64,000 nt of DNA from Ferrigenium straubiae (GCA_019449655.1 JAHQXD010000002.1:745983-809982), one strand, 5' to 3'; positions 27,071 through 37,082 are shown, counted from the first letter of the stretch. Notes: generated by a model from the letters alone, not told the origin. Program-made: numbers and translations.

Positions 27071-28015
27071 CTAGGCGTGTGCCAAGATGCTGCGCGTTGC
27101 GATCTCGCGCGAGCTTGTGTTTGCGCGCGCTTCGAAGGTGCTGTTTTCCGCCAACTGTCTCGCTTCGATCTCGCGGCTGCCCGCCGAGGGGAATTGCAGG
27201 TAGCTGCGTACGTGTTGCGCGGCCCGTTTGGCGCATTGCAGATGTTCCGGCTTGGTGTTCCAGCCCCAGTAATCGCCGTGCCCCGCGCCGTCGTTCGGCT
27301 GCTGGTCGAGATTGCCTGGGGCGGCGAGGTCGGCCCATCTGGCGTGTCCCAGCGCGGTGGGCAGGAAGCCTTCCGCGCCGGAGGCGAGGGTCTGCCCGGC
27401 GGGGAAGGCGAACGACAGGGCGCTATCTGCGCCCGAATACAGGCTGCGCGCCCCTTCGCGCAGCACTTGGTCGTAGGACGGGCGCAGGCGGCGCGGCGGA
27501 TCGCGCTGTTCCAGCATGAAGGTCGGCACGGCTCCGGCCATGAAGACGATGCGCTCGATGTGCGGCGGGGGCAGGCGGTCTTTCAGGGCCAGCAGCAATT
27601 CGCTCGCCAGGCGGCAGCCCATCGAGTGCGCCACGATGTCGATGCGCGCGCCATCGCGGGCGTGTTCAGCAAGGTAGGCGGCGAGCCGTTCGGCGGTCTG
27701 GATGGCGTGCCTGATGCTGCCCATGTAGAAAAGAAACGAGAGGATGCCCCATGCGGCATCGCCCGGCCAATACACTTCGACGAAGGTGCGCCCGATACCG
27801 TAGCGCTCGCCGCTATCCAGGTCGCGCTGGCGGGCGTGGAAACCGTCATAGGCTTTTTGCGCATCCGCCGCATCGTTGTTGTAGCCGTGGATCAGCAGCA
27901 CCAGATGTTGCGCCTCTTCGAGCGCCCTCTTGTCGGAAACCTCCGGATGGGGGCTGACTTCGCCGCCGACCGGCTTTTCGCGCCAGGAGAGCCTGATGCG
28001 TTGCACTTTTGGCAT
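27071..28015 (-). CDS. Alpha/beta hydrolase (DUF900-like)
   Basis: A 314-residue protein with an alpha/beta-hydrolase core. VLLIHGYNND (about 39-48) holds the oxyanion HG motif, VEVYWPGD follows, and IDIVAHSMGCRLASELL carries the nucleophile elbow A-H-S-M-G. A late GHGDYWGWN supplies the likely catalytic histidine. No signal peptide is seen, so it is probably cytoplasmic. It starts two bases after the stop of the membrane protein gene at 28018 (TGA-cc-ATG), so the two are coupled. The substrate is unknown; esterase or lipase-like activity is most likely. Confidence 0.8.
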   Translation of the reverse strand: MPKVQRIRLSWREKPVGGEVSPHPEVSDKRALEEAQHLVLLIHGYNNDAADAQKAYDGFHARQRDLDSGERYGIGRTFVEVYWPGDAAWGILSFLFYMGSIRHAIQTAERLAAYLAEHARDGARIDIVAHSMGCRLASELLLALKDRLPPPHIERIVFMAGAVPTFMLEQRDPPRRLRPSYDQVLREGARSLYSGADSALSFAFPAGQTLASGAEGFLPTALGHARWADLAAPGNLDQQPNDGAGHGDYWGWNTKPEHLQCAKRAAQHVRSYLQFPSAGSREIEARQLAENSTFEARANTSSREIATRSILAHA

Positions 28016-28017
28016 GG

Positions 28018-28782
28018 TCAGGCTCTTGCGCGCAGGCCGCTGATGGCGGCAACCACGTCCTTGGCGAACGGTGCGAGCATGCCCGCCAGCAGCGACAGGA
28101 GCACCAGCACCAGTAAGTCGTTGGCGCTGTCGACCTTGTTGGTGCTGGCCAGCGCATAGGCGGTCAGGGTTGCGCCGGTGGCGATGGAGATAAGCTGGTT
28201 GAGCCGCGCCCAGCGGTATTGGGTGCGGTTCTGGAACATGTCGAGGCGGCGCGCGATGAGATTGCCGAGGCGCGCCCGCGCCTGCTGTGCGGCACGCCCT
28301 TCGCTTTCCTGTTTCAGCCGCTGTGCCTCGTCGGCTGCGTAGCCCTCGCTTGCCGTGCGCTTTGCGAAGTCCGCCCAGCGCCGGCTGTCATCGGGCGCGC
28401 CGCCGGTTTGCGCCAGTTTCATCTGCAAATCCTCACGGGTGAAGAATGCGTAGGCATGCGGGTAGCGGTCGGGATATTCCAGCGACAGGTTGGCCGCGGC
28501 CTGGGTCTGCCCGAGCATGCGCTCGGTCGGCTGGTCGAAAAGTACGCCGGCATTCTGTTCGCCGCCCGCGGCGAGCACGAGCACTTCCCGGAGGCAGTCC
28601 GGCTCGGGCATCCACCGCGCCAGTTCGCGCCGATGGAAGCGGCGGCGGAATGCGGTCAGCCCCTTGGCGAGTTCGATGAAGGCCATCGACAGAGTGCCGA
28701 TGGCTGCCAGAAGGAGCGCGTAATCGAGGGTCTTGTTCGAAATGGCTTCGATGATGGTTGCCACAGATGCGGTGTCGGTCAT
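28018..28782 (-). CDS. Membrane protein of unknown function, partner of the hydrolase
   Basis: A 254-residue protein with a hydrophobic N-terminal segment (YALLLAAIGTLSMAFIELAKGL) and two C-terminal ones (LISIATGATLTAYALA and LLVLVLLSLLAGMLAPFAKDVV). Between them lies a long, charged soluble middle part rich in A, R, Q and E, partly helical. CGGAGA precedes the ATG. The stop is two bases before the hydrolase start, so the pair forms a transcription unit. I do not recognise the family. The topology suggests an inner-membrane anchor or scaffold, possibly recruiting the hydrolase. Confidence 0.65.
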   Translation of the reverse strand: MTDTASVATIIEAISNKTLDYALLLAAIGTLSMAFIELAKGLTAFRRRFHRRELARWMPEPDCLREVLVLAAGGEQNAGVLFDQPTERMLGQTQAAANLSLEYPDRYPHAYAFFTREDLQMKLAQTGGAPDDSRRWADFAKRTASEGYAADEAQRLKQESEGRAAQQARARLGNLIARRLDMFQNRTQYRWARLNQLISIATGATLTAYALASTNKVDSANDLLVLVLLSLLAGMLAPFAKDVVAAISGLRARA

Positions 28783-28952
28783 GGCGGTATCTCCGTTGGG
28801 GTTGCTGGCGATCGGGAACGGTGCGCGGCATGCCTCATGGAGCTGTTTCGGCGGCGACGCCTGTGCGGCATTCTAGGCAGTCGGTTCGCCACGTACAATA
28901 GACCTGAATGCCTATGTATTTCGGCCTAGGAGTGAGAGTTGCGCCGTCCAAT

Positions 28953-28988
28953 GAAAAAGGGGGATGCCGGCGGCATCCCCCTTTTTAT
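28953..28988. terminator. Rho-independent terminator downstream of ppiC
   Basis: A perfect stem, aaaaagggggatgccg with cggcatccccctttttat, followed by T residues in the minus-strand direction. It ends the leftward ppiC transcript and probably also blocks rightward reading. Confidence 0.9.
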
Positions 28989-29003
28989 CCGACCGAGTAG
29001 CGG

Positions 29004-29789
29004 TTACTCGATCTTGGCCTTGGTGCGCAGGTCGTCGATCGCCTTCTTGACTGACTGCTGCTGCAGGCGCTGTTGCAGTTGCGGTTTGACTTCCTCGAAC
29101 GGTGGCGCCTTCAGGTCGCGCGTGTCTTCCAGTTTGACGACATGCCAGCCGAATTGCGACTGCACCGGTTCCTTGGTGTATTCGCCCTTTTTCAGGTTGA
29201 GCATCGCGTTGGCGAATTCAGGCACGAAATTGCCCGGCACCGCCCAGCCCAGTTCGCCGCCGCGTTGCGCGGAACCGGCATCCTTGGATTTTGCGGCGAG
29301 CTTCTCGAACTTGGCCTTCTTGCCGAGTTGCGCGATGATGTCCTTGGCCTCGGCTTCGGTATCCACCAAGATATGGCGGACGTTGTATTCCTTGTTGCCC
29401 AGCTTGGCTTTTAGCTTGTCGTATTCCTGCTTGAGTTGGTCGTCGCTGATCGGGTGGTTCTTGGCGTAGTCCTGCACGAAGGCGCCGGCCAGCACGGACT
29501 GCCTGGCCAGTTCGATCTGCTGCACGGTATCGGTATTCTTGTCCAGGCCGAGCTTGGCTGCTTCCTGCGCCATCAGTTCGACGTTGATCATGTCCTCGCG
29601 GATCGCCTTGCGCAGTTCCGGGCTGTCCGGCTGGCCTTGTGCGGCGGCTGCCTTGACGCGCAGGTCGATGCGCGCCTGCGGGATGGAAACGCCATTTACC
29701 ATCGCAGCGGATTTCTCTTCGGCGAAGGCGGGGTTGATCGCCAGCGCGCCCAGAATGGCCAGTGCCGCAAATTTGCTTGTCTTCAGCAT
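29004..29789 (-). CDS. Periplasmic parvulin-type peptidyl-prolyl isomerase (PpiC/PrsA-like)
   Basis: A 261-residue secreted chaperone. A signal peptide (KFAALAILGALAINPAFAEE) is followed by a SurA-like N-terminal helical part (residues 27-130) and a parvulin domain at about 135-225. NVRHILVDTEAEAKDIIAQL, GELGWAVPGNFVPEFANAM and the SQFGWHVVKLED end are the usual parvulin blocks. It should catalyse proline isomerisation of outer-membrane or secreted proteins in the periplasm. It lies downstream of yciB and yciI on the same strand, a frequent grouping in betaproteobacteria. Confidence 0.9.
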   Translation of the reverse strand: MLKTSKFAALAILGALAINPAFAEEKSAAMVNGVSIPQARIDLRVKAAAAQGQPDSPELRKAIREDMINVELMAQEAAKLGLDKNTDTVQQIELARQSVLAGAFVQDYAKNHPISDDQLKQEYDKLKAKLGNKEYNVRHILVDTEAEAKDIIAQLGKKAKFEKLAAKSKDAGSAQRGGELGWAVPGNFVPEFANAMLNLKKGEYTKEPVQSQFGWHVVKLEDTRDLKAPPFEEVKPQLQQRLQQQSVKKAIDDLRTKAKIE

Positions 29790-29901
29790 TGTTGAGTCCT
29801 TTTCAACGGTTGAGAATCGATAATCGGCTATGCGCCGTCGGGGCGCACAGCACGCGCCCTCTTAATTTTTGCAGCGCGGAATATATCACACAGCAGGGCG
29901 G

Positions 29902-30204
29902 TCAGGCGGGCAATACCTTGCGGAACGGCTGGACGCTGATTTGCCGGAATACGCCGTCGGTGGCATAGGGGTCGGCTCTCGCCCATTCCTGCGCGGCCTG
30001 CAATGACGCGAATTCGGCAACGATCAGGCTGCCGGTGTAGCCTGCCGCGCCCGGGTCGAGCGCGTCCACGGCGGGAAAGGGGCCGGCCAGCAGCAGCCGG
30101 CCTTCGTTCTGCAGCGCCTGCAGGCGCGCCAGGTGCGCCGGACGCGCCGCCATGCGCTTTTCCAGGCTGTCCGGGATGTCCTGCCCGGTGATCGCGTACC
30201 ACAT
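29902..30204 (-). CDS. YciI-like protein
   Basis: A 100-residue protein of the YciI family. It starts [20 protein letters not shown], has [20 protein letters not shown] with the conserved histidine and G-P-F, and ends [13 protein letters not shown]. The fold is ferredoxin-like, and a conserved His-Asp pair is thought to act in an unknown small-molecule reaction. Its ATG overlaps the yciB stop by one base (TGATG), so it is translated from the yciB message. Confidence 0.88.
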   Translation of the reverse strand: MWYAITGQDIPDSLEKRMAARPAHLARLQALQNEGRLLLAGPFPAVDALDPGAAGYTGSLIVAEFASLQAAQEWARADPYATDGVFRQISVQPFRKVLPA

Positions 30205-30746
30205 CAGTTACCTTCTTTCTTTTCGTCCACGTACTTCGCCAGCCACATGCTCTGTCCCAGGATGAACACCACCATCAAGGCGGTGAAGCCGAACAGCTTG
30301 AAGTTCACCCAGGTGTCGGTTGAATAATTGAACGCCACATACAGGTTGAGGAAACCCAGCACCGCAAAGAACAGGCTCCAGCTCAGGTTGAGGCGGTTCC
30401 AGACATGCAGCGGCAGGGCGATCTTTTCCTGCAGCAGCGCGCGCATCAGGTTCTTGCTGAACAGCAGGTTCGAGAACAGCAGGATGGCCGAGAACAGCCA
30501 GTACAGCACGGTGGGTTTCCACTTGATGAAGGTTTCGTCGTGCAGCAGCAGCGTGGCGCCGCCGAAAACGGCGATGATGGCGAAGCTTACCCACAGCATC
30601 ACATCCACCTTGCCGTGCCGCCATTTGGTCCAGGCGATCTGTGCGACGGTCGCGGCGATGGCCACGCCGGTCGCGATATAGATATCGAACGTCTTGAAGG
30701 CGATGAAGAACAGGATGACGGGGAACAGGTCGAAGAGCAGTTTCAT
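30204..30746 (-). CDS. yciB: Inner-membrane septation protein YciB (IspZ)
   Basis: A 180-residue integral membrane protein with five hydrophobic segments, starting [20 protein letters not shown]. It matches the YciB/IspZ family ([51 protein letters not shown]). YciB acts with cell-envelope and division proteins in E. coli. It is the first gene of yciB-yciI. Confidence 0.93.
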   Translation of the reverse strand: MKLLFDLFPVILFFIAFKTFDIYIATGVAIAATVAQIAWTKWRHGKVDVMLWVSFAIIAVFGGATLLLHDETFIKWKPTVLYWLFSAILLFSNLLFSKNLMRALLQEKIALPLHVWNRLNLSWSLFFAVLGFLNLYVAFNYSTDTWVNFKLFGFTALMVVFILGQSMWLAKYVDEKKEGN

Positions 30747-30764
30747 TATCTAAAATCCTACTTG

Positions 30765-30874
30765 CACCACGAAGAACAAGAAATTAAATAGCCGTTGCAC
30801 GCCCGGGCTTGTCCGGCGGACAGGCTGGTTTTCTCGTAACGATATTTTGAAATCACTTCGTGTCCTTCGTGGTG
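30765..30874. repeat. Intergenic inverted repeat between yciB and msrB
   Basis: caccacgaag (30765-30774) is the reverse complement of cttcgtggtg (30865-30874). The cttcgtgtccttcgtggtga motif at the right arm is a dispersed environmental repeat type. The loop of about 90 bases contains no gene. Confidence 0.6.
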
Positions 30875-30881
30875 AATTGGT

Positions 30882-31277
30882 TCAGTTGCGATCCAGCGCG
30901 AGTGCGGTGGAGTTGATGCAGAAACGCAGGCCGGTGGGCGGAGGACCGTCCGGGAACACATGCCCGAGGTGCGCACCGCATTGCTTGCAGAGCACTTCCA
31001 TGCGCTTCATGTCGTGGCTGTCGTCCACGCGTGTGGTGATGTTCTCCGGCTTGTACGGCTGCGCGAAGCTCGGCCAGCCCGAGCCGGAATCGAACTTGGC
31101 CTCGGAGTCGAACAGCGCCGCGCCGCAGCATACGCAGCGGTAGATGCCGGGGTCGTGGCAGTCCCAGTACGCGCCGCTGAAGGCTGCTTCGGTACCGCAC
31201 TGGCGGCATACCTCGTACTGTTCCGGGGTGAGTTCCTCGCGCCATTCGGCATCGGATTTTTCGACGGGAGCGGTCAC
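30882..31277 (-). CDS. msrB: Peptide-methionine (R)-S-oxide reductase
   Basis: A 131-residue MsrB. It has [20 protein letters not shown] with the first zinc C-x-x-[25 protein letters not shown] with the second zinc C-x-x-C, and the catalytic cysteine in RFCINS. The gene repairs oxidised methionine in the cytoplasm. Its ATG overlaps the phoH-like stop (ATGA). A second C-x-x-C (CRQCGT) near residue 24 replaces the usual C-R-x-x-G-T; whether it serves as a resolving site is unknown. Confidence 0.95.
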   Translation of the reverse strand: MTAPVEKSDAEWREELTPEQYEVCRQCGTEAAFSGAYWDCHDPGIYRCVCCGAALFDSEAKFDSGSGWPSFAQPYKPENITTRVDDSHDMKRMEVLCKQCGAHLGHVFPDGPPPTGLRFCINSTALALDRN

Positions 31278-32698
31278 AGCACCTCGCCGGCGTAATCAGC
31301 CAGCCGCGAGCGTTCGCCGCGCATCAGCGTGACATGGCCGCCGTGTTCCCAGCCCTTGAAGCGGTCCACCACATAGGTCAGGCCGGAGCTGCCCTCGGTG
31401 AGGTAGGGCGTGTCGATCTGCGCGATGTTGCCCATGCACACTACCTTGGTGCCGGGGCCGGCACGCGTCACCAGCGTCTTCATCTGCTTGGGCGTGAGGT
31501 TTTGCGCCTCGTCGATGATCACGTACTTGTTGAGGAAGGTGCGCCCGCGCATGAAGTTGAGAGACTTGACCTTGACGCGCGAACGGATCAGGTCGCGCGT
31601 CGCCGCACGTCCCCAGTCGCCGCCATCCTCCTCAGACTTGTTCAGCACGTCCATGTTGTCTTCCAGCGCGCCCATCCACGGCGTCATCTTTTCTTCCTCG
31701 GTGCCGGGCAGGAAGCCGATGTCCTCGCCCACCGGAACCGTCACGCGGGTGATGATGATCTCCGAATACAGCTTGGCCTCCAGCGTCTGCACCAGGCCGG
31801 CCGCGAGGGTCAGCAGGGTCTTGCCGGTGCCCGCCTGCCCGAGCAGGGTGACGAAATCGATCTCCGGGTCCATCAGCAGGTTGAGCACGAAGTTCTGCTC
31901 ACGATTGCGCGCGGTGATGCCCCACACGTTGTTCTTGCTGTGCGTGTAATCGGTCAGCGTGCGCAGCAGGGCGGTCTTGTCGTCCTGCTCCAGCACCACG
32001 GCATAGAACGGCGTGCCGTTTTCCTGGTAGACGAACTGGTTGACGAACATCGCCCCGCACAGCGGGCCGCGTATCTGATAATAGGTGTGGCCTTCCTTCT
32101 GCCAGGACTTCATGTCCTTGCCGTGCCTGTCCCAGAAATCCTCCGGCAATTGCAGTACGCCGGTGTAGAGCAGGTCGGTGTCTTCGAGCACCTTGTCGTT
32201 GAAGTAGTCCTGCGCCTCCAGGCCCAGCGCGCGCGCCTTGATGCGCATGTTGATGTCCTTGGAGACCAGAATCACCGCGCGCTGCGGGTAGAGCTTCTGC
32301 ATGCCGATGACCACGCCGAGGATCGCGTTGTCCGCCTTGCCCAGTTCAAGGTGCTGCGGCAGTTCATGCTTGATGAAGCTGGTTTGCAGGAACAGCCGGC
32401 CGGTGCAGTTCTTGTGCGCGGCGGATTCCAGTGCGATGCCTTCCTCTATCTTGTGCGGCGCGTCGCTGACGATCTCGTCGAGGAAGCGGCTTGCCTGGCG
32501 CGCGTTGCGCGCGACTTCGGTCATGCCTTTCTTCTTGTTGTCCAACTCCTCCAGCACGAACATCGGCAGGCAGATGTCATGTTCCTCGAAACGGAACAGG
32601 CTGGTCGGGTCATGCAGCAATACGTTGGTGTCCAGCACGAACAGCTTGGTCTCCTGCTTTGCAGTCTTGGCAGGCTTTTTACTTGGGGAGGGAGACAT
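31274..32698 (-). CDS. PIN-PhoH family ATPase
   Basis: A 474-residue protein. A PIN nuclease-type domain lies at residues about 18-150 ([20 protein letters not shown], with D23 and later acidic residues). A PhoH/P-loop ATPase domain occupies about 230-465, with Walker [21 protein letters not shown], the Walker B-like [20 protein letters not shown], and RGRTFLNKY. PhoH2-type proteins act as RNA helicase/nucleases. It overlaps msrB by four bases. There is no antitoxin-like gene upstream, as sometimes seen with PhoH2. Confidence 0.9.
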   Translation of the reverse strand: MSPSPSKKPAKTAKQETKLFVLDTNVLLHDPTSLFRFEEHDICLPMFVLEELDNKKKGMTEVARNARQASRFLDEIVSDAPHKIEEGIALESAAHKNCTGRLFLQTSFIKHELPQHLELGKADNAILGVVIGMQKLYPQRAVILVSKDINMRIKARALGLEAQDYFNDKVLEDTDLLYTGVLQLPEDFWDRHGKDMKSWQKEGHTYYQIRGPLCGAMFVNQFVYQENGTPFYAVVLEQDDKTALLRTLTDYTHSKNNVWGITARNREQNFVLNLLMDPEIDFVTLLGQAGTGKTLLTLAAGLVQTLEAKLYSEIIITRVTVPVGEDIGFLPGTEEEKMTPWMGALEDNMDVLNKSEEDGGDWGRAATRDLIRSRVKVKSLNFMRGRTFLNKYVIIDEAQNLTPKQMKTLVTRAGPGTKVVCMGNIAQIDTPYLTEGSSGLTYVVDRFKGWEHGGHVTLMRGERSRLADYAGEVL

Positions 32699-32866
32699 GA
32701 AGTTCCTTTTGGATTAAGGGGCTGATGAAAAAGTTACAAGGTGAAGGCCTGGCCGCAGGTAGCGGGCAAGGAGAAACCAAGATGTCGTTTTCTGGCATAA
32801 GGCATTTGCTCAACGTGCCGCCATTCTTGTCAAAAAACGTTGCAAAGGCAAGCATTGGGTGCCTGG

Positions 32867-33910
32867 TTAATCCGAGGGGTCGGCTTGTGGCCCGGTATCT
32901 GGGCAAGGCCTGCTGCAGTCCGGCGTAACGATGTATCGTACGCAATTTCGCCCACTGTGCTTGGCGCTGTAGAGGGCAGTATCCGCCGTTTCCAGAAAGC
33001 AGGTTGCATTGCAGATGGTATCCGGCTGATAAGTGGTGATGCCTACGCTGATCGTAATGTGGTCGGCAATCGCCGATTCGTCATGAGGGATATTCAGTTC
33101 GGAAACGGCAAGACGCAGCTTTTCCGCGACGATCTGGCCTCCTTCCGGTCCGGAATCGGGAAGGATGATGGCAAATTCCTCGCCGCCATAGCGCGCCACC
33201 ACGTCGGTCGGTCGGTTCAGTTGCGACTTGAGCGCCTGCACGACCGAGATCAGCACCCTGTCGCCGGCAGGATGGCCGTATTTGTCGTTGTAGGGTTTGA
33301 AATAGTCCACGTCCAGCATGATGAGGGAGAGCGGAACGTTCTGCCGCAGGGCACGGCCAAATTCGGCGGCAAAGCGTTCGTCGAAAAAGCGCCGGTTGTA
33401 GGCGCCGGTCAGCGCATCCGTGATGGCCTCCTTGCTGAGCCTTTCAGTGTGCGATTTCAGGACCCGTTCGCGCTTGACGGATAAGGTGGCGTCGGCAATC
33501 TGGATCAGGCAGAGATACTTTTCTTTGCTGGTGACGATGGGGGTGATGACGATGGATTGCTGTATGCGCCCCTGTTTGTGCTGCGTGACCGGCAGGGGGT
33601 AGAGCGGCAATGGGGAGCGGTGCAGCGCATTGGAAAGGATGATTGGCAGTTTGCGCTGCAGCACGTTCTTGAGGGCGGCTTTGAAGGAGGCAGACAGTCC
33701 GTCTGGGAACAGCGATTCGAGAAAGCGGTTCAGGGCAAATTCGGCCGGAATCCCGCTGTGCAGGGCAACCCAGTCATTCCACAGCAGAATTTTGCCTTCA
33801 CTGTCGACCAGGATCAGGCCGGACTTGATGCTGTCCCAGATTTTTCCCGCGATTTCTTCCCCGGCGTTTCCCGGGAAGGCAATCCCATTTTTCACTAGCG
33901 TTGGAATCAT
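32867..33910 (-). CDS. PAS-GGDEF diguanylate cyclase
   Basis: A 347-residue protein with an N-terminal PAS-like domain (IWDSIKSGLILVDSEGKILL and following) and a C-terminal GGDEF domain from about residue 165. The active site is YGGEEFAIILPDSG, and the RxxD inhibitory site (R-P-T-D) sits five residues before GGEEF. It is therefore likely an active, feedback-regulated cyclic di-GMP synthase. It is the last of three leftward genes (CheY-like, CheC-like, this) with gaps of 0-14 bases, so all three probably respond to one signal. Confidence 0.9.
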   Translation of the reverse strand: MIPTLVKNGIAFPGNAGEEIAGKIWDSIKSGLILVDSEGKILLWNDWVALHSGIPAEFALNRFLESLFPDGLSASFKAALKNVLQRKLPIILSNALHRSPLPLYPLPVTQHKQGRIQQSIVITPIVTSKEKYLCLIQIADATLSVKRERVLKSHTERLSKEAITDALTGAYNRRFFDERFAAEFGRALRQNVPLSLIMLDVDYFKPYNDKYGHPAGDRVLISVVQALKSQLNRPTDVVARYGGEEFAIILPDSGPEGGQIVAEKLRLAVSELNIPHDESAIADHITISVGITTYQPDTICNATCFLETADTALYSAKHSGRNCVRYIVTPDCSRPCPDTGPQADPSD

Positions 33911-33923
33911 GCGTGCTCTGTTT

Positions 33924-34535
33924 TCAGATGTCGGCTATGAACCGGTCGATATGGGCGAGAAGCTTTTGCAGCGATGAAGAACTCAGCAGAAATACCAGGT
34001 AGCCCTGTGAATGGTGCTTTTCGATAGTCAGGTCGATGTGCAGCACCAGCACGAGCGGGTGGTCCACTTCCGAAATGATCTGTTGCAGCACCATTTCTGT
34101 TGTGCCGACGGAATAGGCCGGCAGGGAACTGTGCAGTGTGAGGTTGAGCATGTCCGCCATCGAGGAAAGGCAGGCGTTCAGTATGATATTACCCAATTCG
34201 CACATGGCTTCCTGCTCGAATTCGGCCACTTCTTCGACGCTTACTTGCGAATTCATCATGTCGTGCACGATTTCCAGTGCGCGATCTTCAGTGAATAGCA
34301 GCATGGCATCGGCATCAAACGGCCCACCGAAACTCTGTTTGACTGCGCCTAGTCGCGTGTTGCTGAGCGACAAAGCCTCCGCATTGATCTCAGAGGATTG
34401 GTAAAGCTGGATGCTTGGCACGGACAGTTTTACTTCGTCGCCGACGATTTCGCTCAGGCTGGCTGCGGCACGGCCTGCGCCGATGTTGAAAATCTCGGTC
34501 AGTGCATCGAGTTGCAGATCGGACAGCAGGCTCAT
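33924..34535 (-). CDS. CheC-family CheY-P phosphatase
   Basis: A 203-residue CheC/CheX/FliY-type protein. The first half has DALTEIFNIGAGRAAASLSE and the second EFEQEAMCELGNIILNACLS. Each contains an E-x-x-N catalytic motif, so both active sites of a two-site CheC are present. The family dephosphorylates CheY. Its start overlaps the end of the CheY-like gene (ATGA), making that protein the obvious substrate. Chemotaxis genes are otherwise absent here, so this is a signalling module rather than part of a large che operon. Confidence 0.9.
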   Translation of the reverse strand: MSLLSDLQLDALTEIFNIGAGRAAASLSEIVGDEVKLSVPSIQLYQSSEINAEALSLSNTRLGAVKQSFGGPFDADAMLLFTEDRALEIVHDMMNSQVSVEEVAEFEQEAMCELGNIILNACLSSMADMLNLTLHSSLPAYSVGTTEMVLQQIISEVDHPLVLVLHIDLTIEKHHSQGYLVFLLSSSSLQKLLAHIDRFIADI

Positions 34536-34915
34536 GTTCGGCTTTCGAAAAAGTCGAGCGCCTGCGCCACGCTTTTTTCCGTGACCGGTTTGGCGACGAA
34601 CCGCGCGCCAAGCTCGGCGGCGCGAGTCTGGTAGCTTTGCTGGATATTGGACGAAAAGACGGCAATGCGGATGCCCGGATACCTGGCAAGGATTTGCGCG
34701 GCCGCCTCGGTACCGATGATGCCAGGCATGTTAATGTCCATGGTGCAGTAATTCGGTGTGTCGCGATCTACGATCTCCAGAGCTTCATTGCCGCTGGCAG
34801 CTTCGATGATGATCCATTTCGGGTATTTGGCGAGTACGAAGGTGCGTATCATCATGCGTGATACGCGGCTGTCATCTACGATGAGCAGCGTTTTAATGCT
34901 GTTGCGGTGCGGCAC
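34532..34915 (-). CDS. CheY-like single-domain response regulator
   Basis: A 127-residue receiver domain without an output domain. LLIVDDSRVSRMMIRTFV has the acidic pair and MDINMPGIIGTEAA the phosphoacceptor aspartate. VFSSNIQQ and FVAKPVTEKSVAQAL provide the conserved T/S and K. The GTG start at 34915 is chosen because GGGGAG at 34923-34928 is well spaced for it. It heads the CheY-CheC-cyclase trio. Confidence 0.9.
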   Translation of the reverse strand: MPHRNSIKTLLIVDDSRVSRMMIRTFVLAKYPKWIIIEAASGNEALEIVDRDTPNYCTMDINMPGIIGTEAAAQILARYPGIRIAVFSSNIQQSYQTRAAELGARFVAKPVTEKSVAQALDFFESRT

Positions 34916-35024
34916 ACAAATTCTCCCCAAGCGAATCGTTTTTATGGGAATAATTCTAACGCAATTCAGTATTTCCTAAGCATCTTTCGATGTGAAAGCC
35001 TTTTCCCGGGAGGCTCTGGTTTGG

Positions 35025-35054
35025 TTGACAGACTGTGCAATAAAAAACTACATT
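35025..35054 (+). promoter_or_regulatory. Sigma-70-like promoter for acs
   Basis: TTGACA (35025-35030) and TACATT (35049-35054) are separated by 18 bases, about 60 bases before the acs ATG. The -35 is a perfect consensus. Confidence 0.6.
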
Positions 35055-35114
35055 TACCGGGTTACAGGGCCTGTCCCGCCGGGCTCAACAAACAAACGCC
35101 AATCAGGAGATCGC

Positions 35115-37082
35115 ATGCCCAACATCCAGTCCGTATTGCATGAAACCCGCGTTTTCAATCCTCCCGATGAGTTCGTCAAACAGGCCAACGTCTCCGGCAT
35201 GGAGAGCTACCGGGCGCTGTGCGAGGCGGCGGAGCAGGACTATGCGGGCTTCTGGGCCAAGCTGGCGCGCGAAACCCTGCTGTGGAAGCAGCCTTTCACG
35301 AAGTCGCTGGACGAGAGCAATGCACCCTTCTTCAAGTGGTTTGAGGACGGCGTGCTGAATGTTTCCTATAACTGTCTCGACAGGCATCTCGACACCCAGC
35401 CGGAAAAGACCGCGATCATCTTCGAGGCCGACGACGGCACGGTGACGAAAATCAATTACCGCGACTTGCACGCGCGCGTCTGCCAGTTCGCCAATGGCCT
35501 GAAATCGCGCGGCATCAGGAACGGCGATCGCGTCGTCATCTATATGCCGATGAGCATCGAGGCGGTGGTCGCGATGCAGGCCTGCGCACGCATTGGCGCG
35601 ATCCACTCGGTGGTGTTCGGCGGGTTTTCCTCCAAGAGCCTGCACGAGCGCATCACCGATGCCGGCGCGTGCGCGGTGATCACTGCCGATGCGCAGATGC
35701 GCGGCGGCAAGGTGATGCCGTTGAAGCCGGCGGTGGATGACGCGCTGGCGATGGGCGGCTGCGACATGGTGCACAGCGTCGTCGTCTACCGGCGCGCTGC
35801 CTGTGAGACCGCCTGGAATGCCGGGCGCGATGTCTGGTGGCATGACGCGGTGAAGGGGCAGGGTACGAGCTGCGAGCCGGAATGGGTCGGCGCGGAACAC
35901 CCGCTGTTCATCCTCTATACCTCCGGCTCCACCGGCAAACCCAAGGGCGTGCAGCATTCCAGCGGCGGCTACCTGCTCGTGGCGATGCTGTCGATGCAAT
36001 GGGTATTCGATTACAAGCCGACGGATATTTTCTGGTGCACCGCCGACGTGGGCTGGGTCACCGGCCACAGCTATGTGACCTACGGCCCGCTCGCGATGGG
36101 CGCGACGCAGGTGATCTTCGAGGGCGTGCCGACTTACCCCGATGCCGGACGCTTCTGGAAGATGATCCAGGATCACAAGGTGACGACCTTCTATACCGCG
36201 CCGACGGCAATCCGCTCGCTCATCAAGCTTGGCGGCGACTTGCCGGGGAAATATGACCTGTCCAGCCTGCGCCTGCTCGGTTCGGTCGGCGAACCGATCA
36301 ACCCCGAGGCCTGGATGTGGTACTACACCGAGGTCGGCCGCTCGCGCTGCCCGATCGTGGACACTTGGTGGCAGACCGAAACCGGCGCGCACATGATCGC
36401 ACCGCTGCCCGGTGCGATGCCGATTAAACCCGGCACTTGCACGCTGCCGCTGCCCGGCATCATGGCGACCATCGTCAACGAAGCAGGCGACGAAGTGCAT
36501 GACAAGCACGGCGGCTTCCTTGTCATCAAGCGCCCCTTCCCGTCGCAAATCCGCACCATCTGGGGTGACCCGGAACGCTACCGCAAGGCCTATTTTCCCG
36601 ATGAGATGCGCGGCGCCTACCTCGCGGGCGACTCCGCGCACCGCGACGAGGATGGCTATTTCTGGATCATGGGGCGCATCGACGATGTGCTGAACGTCTC
36701 GGGGCATCGCTTGGGGACGATGGAGATCGAATCGGCGCTGGTAGCCAACCCGCTGGTCGCCGAGGCGGCCGTGGTTGGCAAACCGCACGAGATCAAGGGC
36801 GAGGCGATAGCGGCCTTCGTCGTGCTGAAGGGCGCGCGCCCGGAAGATCAGGCCAAGGTCAGGGAGATCGCCGAAAGCCTGCGCAACTGGGTCAGCAAGG
36901 AAATCGGCCCGATCGCCAAGCCGGACGAAATCCGTTTCGGCGACAACCTGCCCAAGACGCGCTCCGGCAAGATCATGCGCCGCCTGCTGCGCGCCATCGC
37001 CAAGGGGGAGGAAATCACCCAGGATGTCTCTACTCTTGAAAACCCCGCAATATTGGAGCAGCTCAAAAACGCAGTACATTAG
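35115..37082 (+). CDS. acs: Acetyl-CoA synthetase
   Basis: A 655-residue AMP-forming synthetase that makes acetyl-CoA from acetate, ATP and CoA through acetyl-AMP. It has [20 protein letters not shown] (P-loop), the [19 protein letters not shown] signature, [20 protein letters not shown], and the [14 protein letters not shown] end with the lysine that is acetylated in regulated Acs. AGGAGA precedes ATG 35115. The last 12 residues before the stop ([12 protein letters not shown]) appear again, with a different C-terminal residue, 150 bases downstream, so its 3' end has been duplicated or replaced. Confidence 0.95.
   Translation: MPNIQSVLHETRVFNPPDEFVKQANVSGMESYRALCEAAEQDYAGFWAKLARETLLWKQPFTKSLDESNAPFFKWFEDGVLNVSYNCLDRHLDTQPEKTAIIFEADDGTVTKINYRDLHARVCQFANGLKSRGIRNGDRVVIYMPMSIEAVVAMQACARIGAIHSVVFGGFSSKSLHERITDAGACAVITADAQMRGGKVMPLKPAVDDALAMGGCDMVHSVVVYRRAACETAWNAGRDVWWHDAVKGQGTSCEPEWVGAEHPLFILYTSGSTGKPKGVQHSSGGYLLVAMLSMQWVFDYKPTDIFWCTADVGWVTGHSYVTYGPLAMGATQVIFEGVPTYPDAGRFWKMIQDHKVTTFYTAPTAIRSLIKLGGDLPGKYDLSSLRLLGSVGEPINPEAWMWYYTEVGRSRCPIVDTWWQTETGAHMIAPLPGAMPIKPGTCTLPLPGIMATIVNEAGDEVHDKHGGFLVIKRPFPSQIRTIWGDPERYRKAYFPDEMRGAYLAGDSAHRDEDGYFWIMGRIDDVLNVSGHRLGTMEIESALVANPLVAEAAVVGKPHEIKGEAIAAFVVLKGARPEDQAKVREIAESLRNWVSKEIGPIAKPDEIRFGDNLPKTRSGKIMRRLLRAIAKGEEITQDVSTLENPAILEQLKNAVH

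Noticed and set aside
26906..28159. 417-codon plus-strand frame through the hydrolase and membrane protein genes
   Set aside because: Rich in G/R/A without any recognisable block, while the minus strand has an HGYNN and AHSMG hydrolase.
31334..32725. 463-codon plus-strand frame opposite the PIN-PhoH gene
   Set aside because: Shadow frame; the PhoH and PIN motifs are on the minus strand.
35103..37079. 658-codon minus-strand frame across acs
   Set aside because: Antisense shadow of acs with the same compositional bias; no motif or ribosome-binding site.
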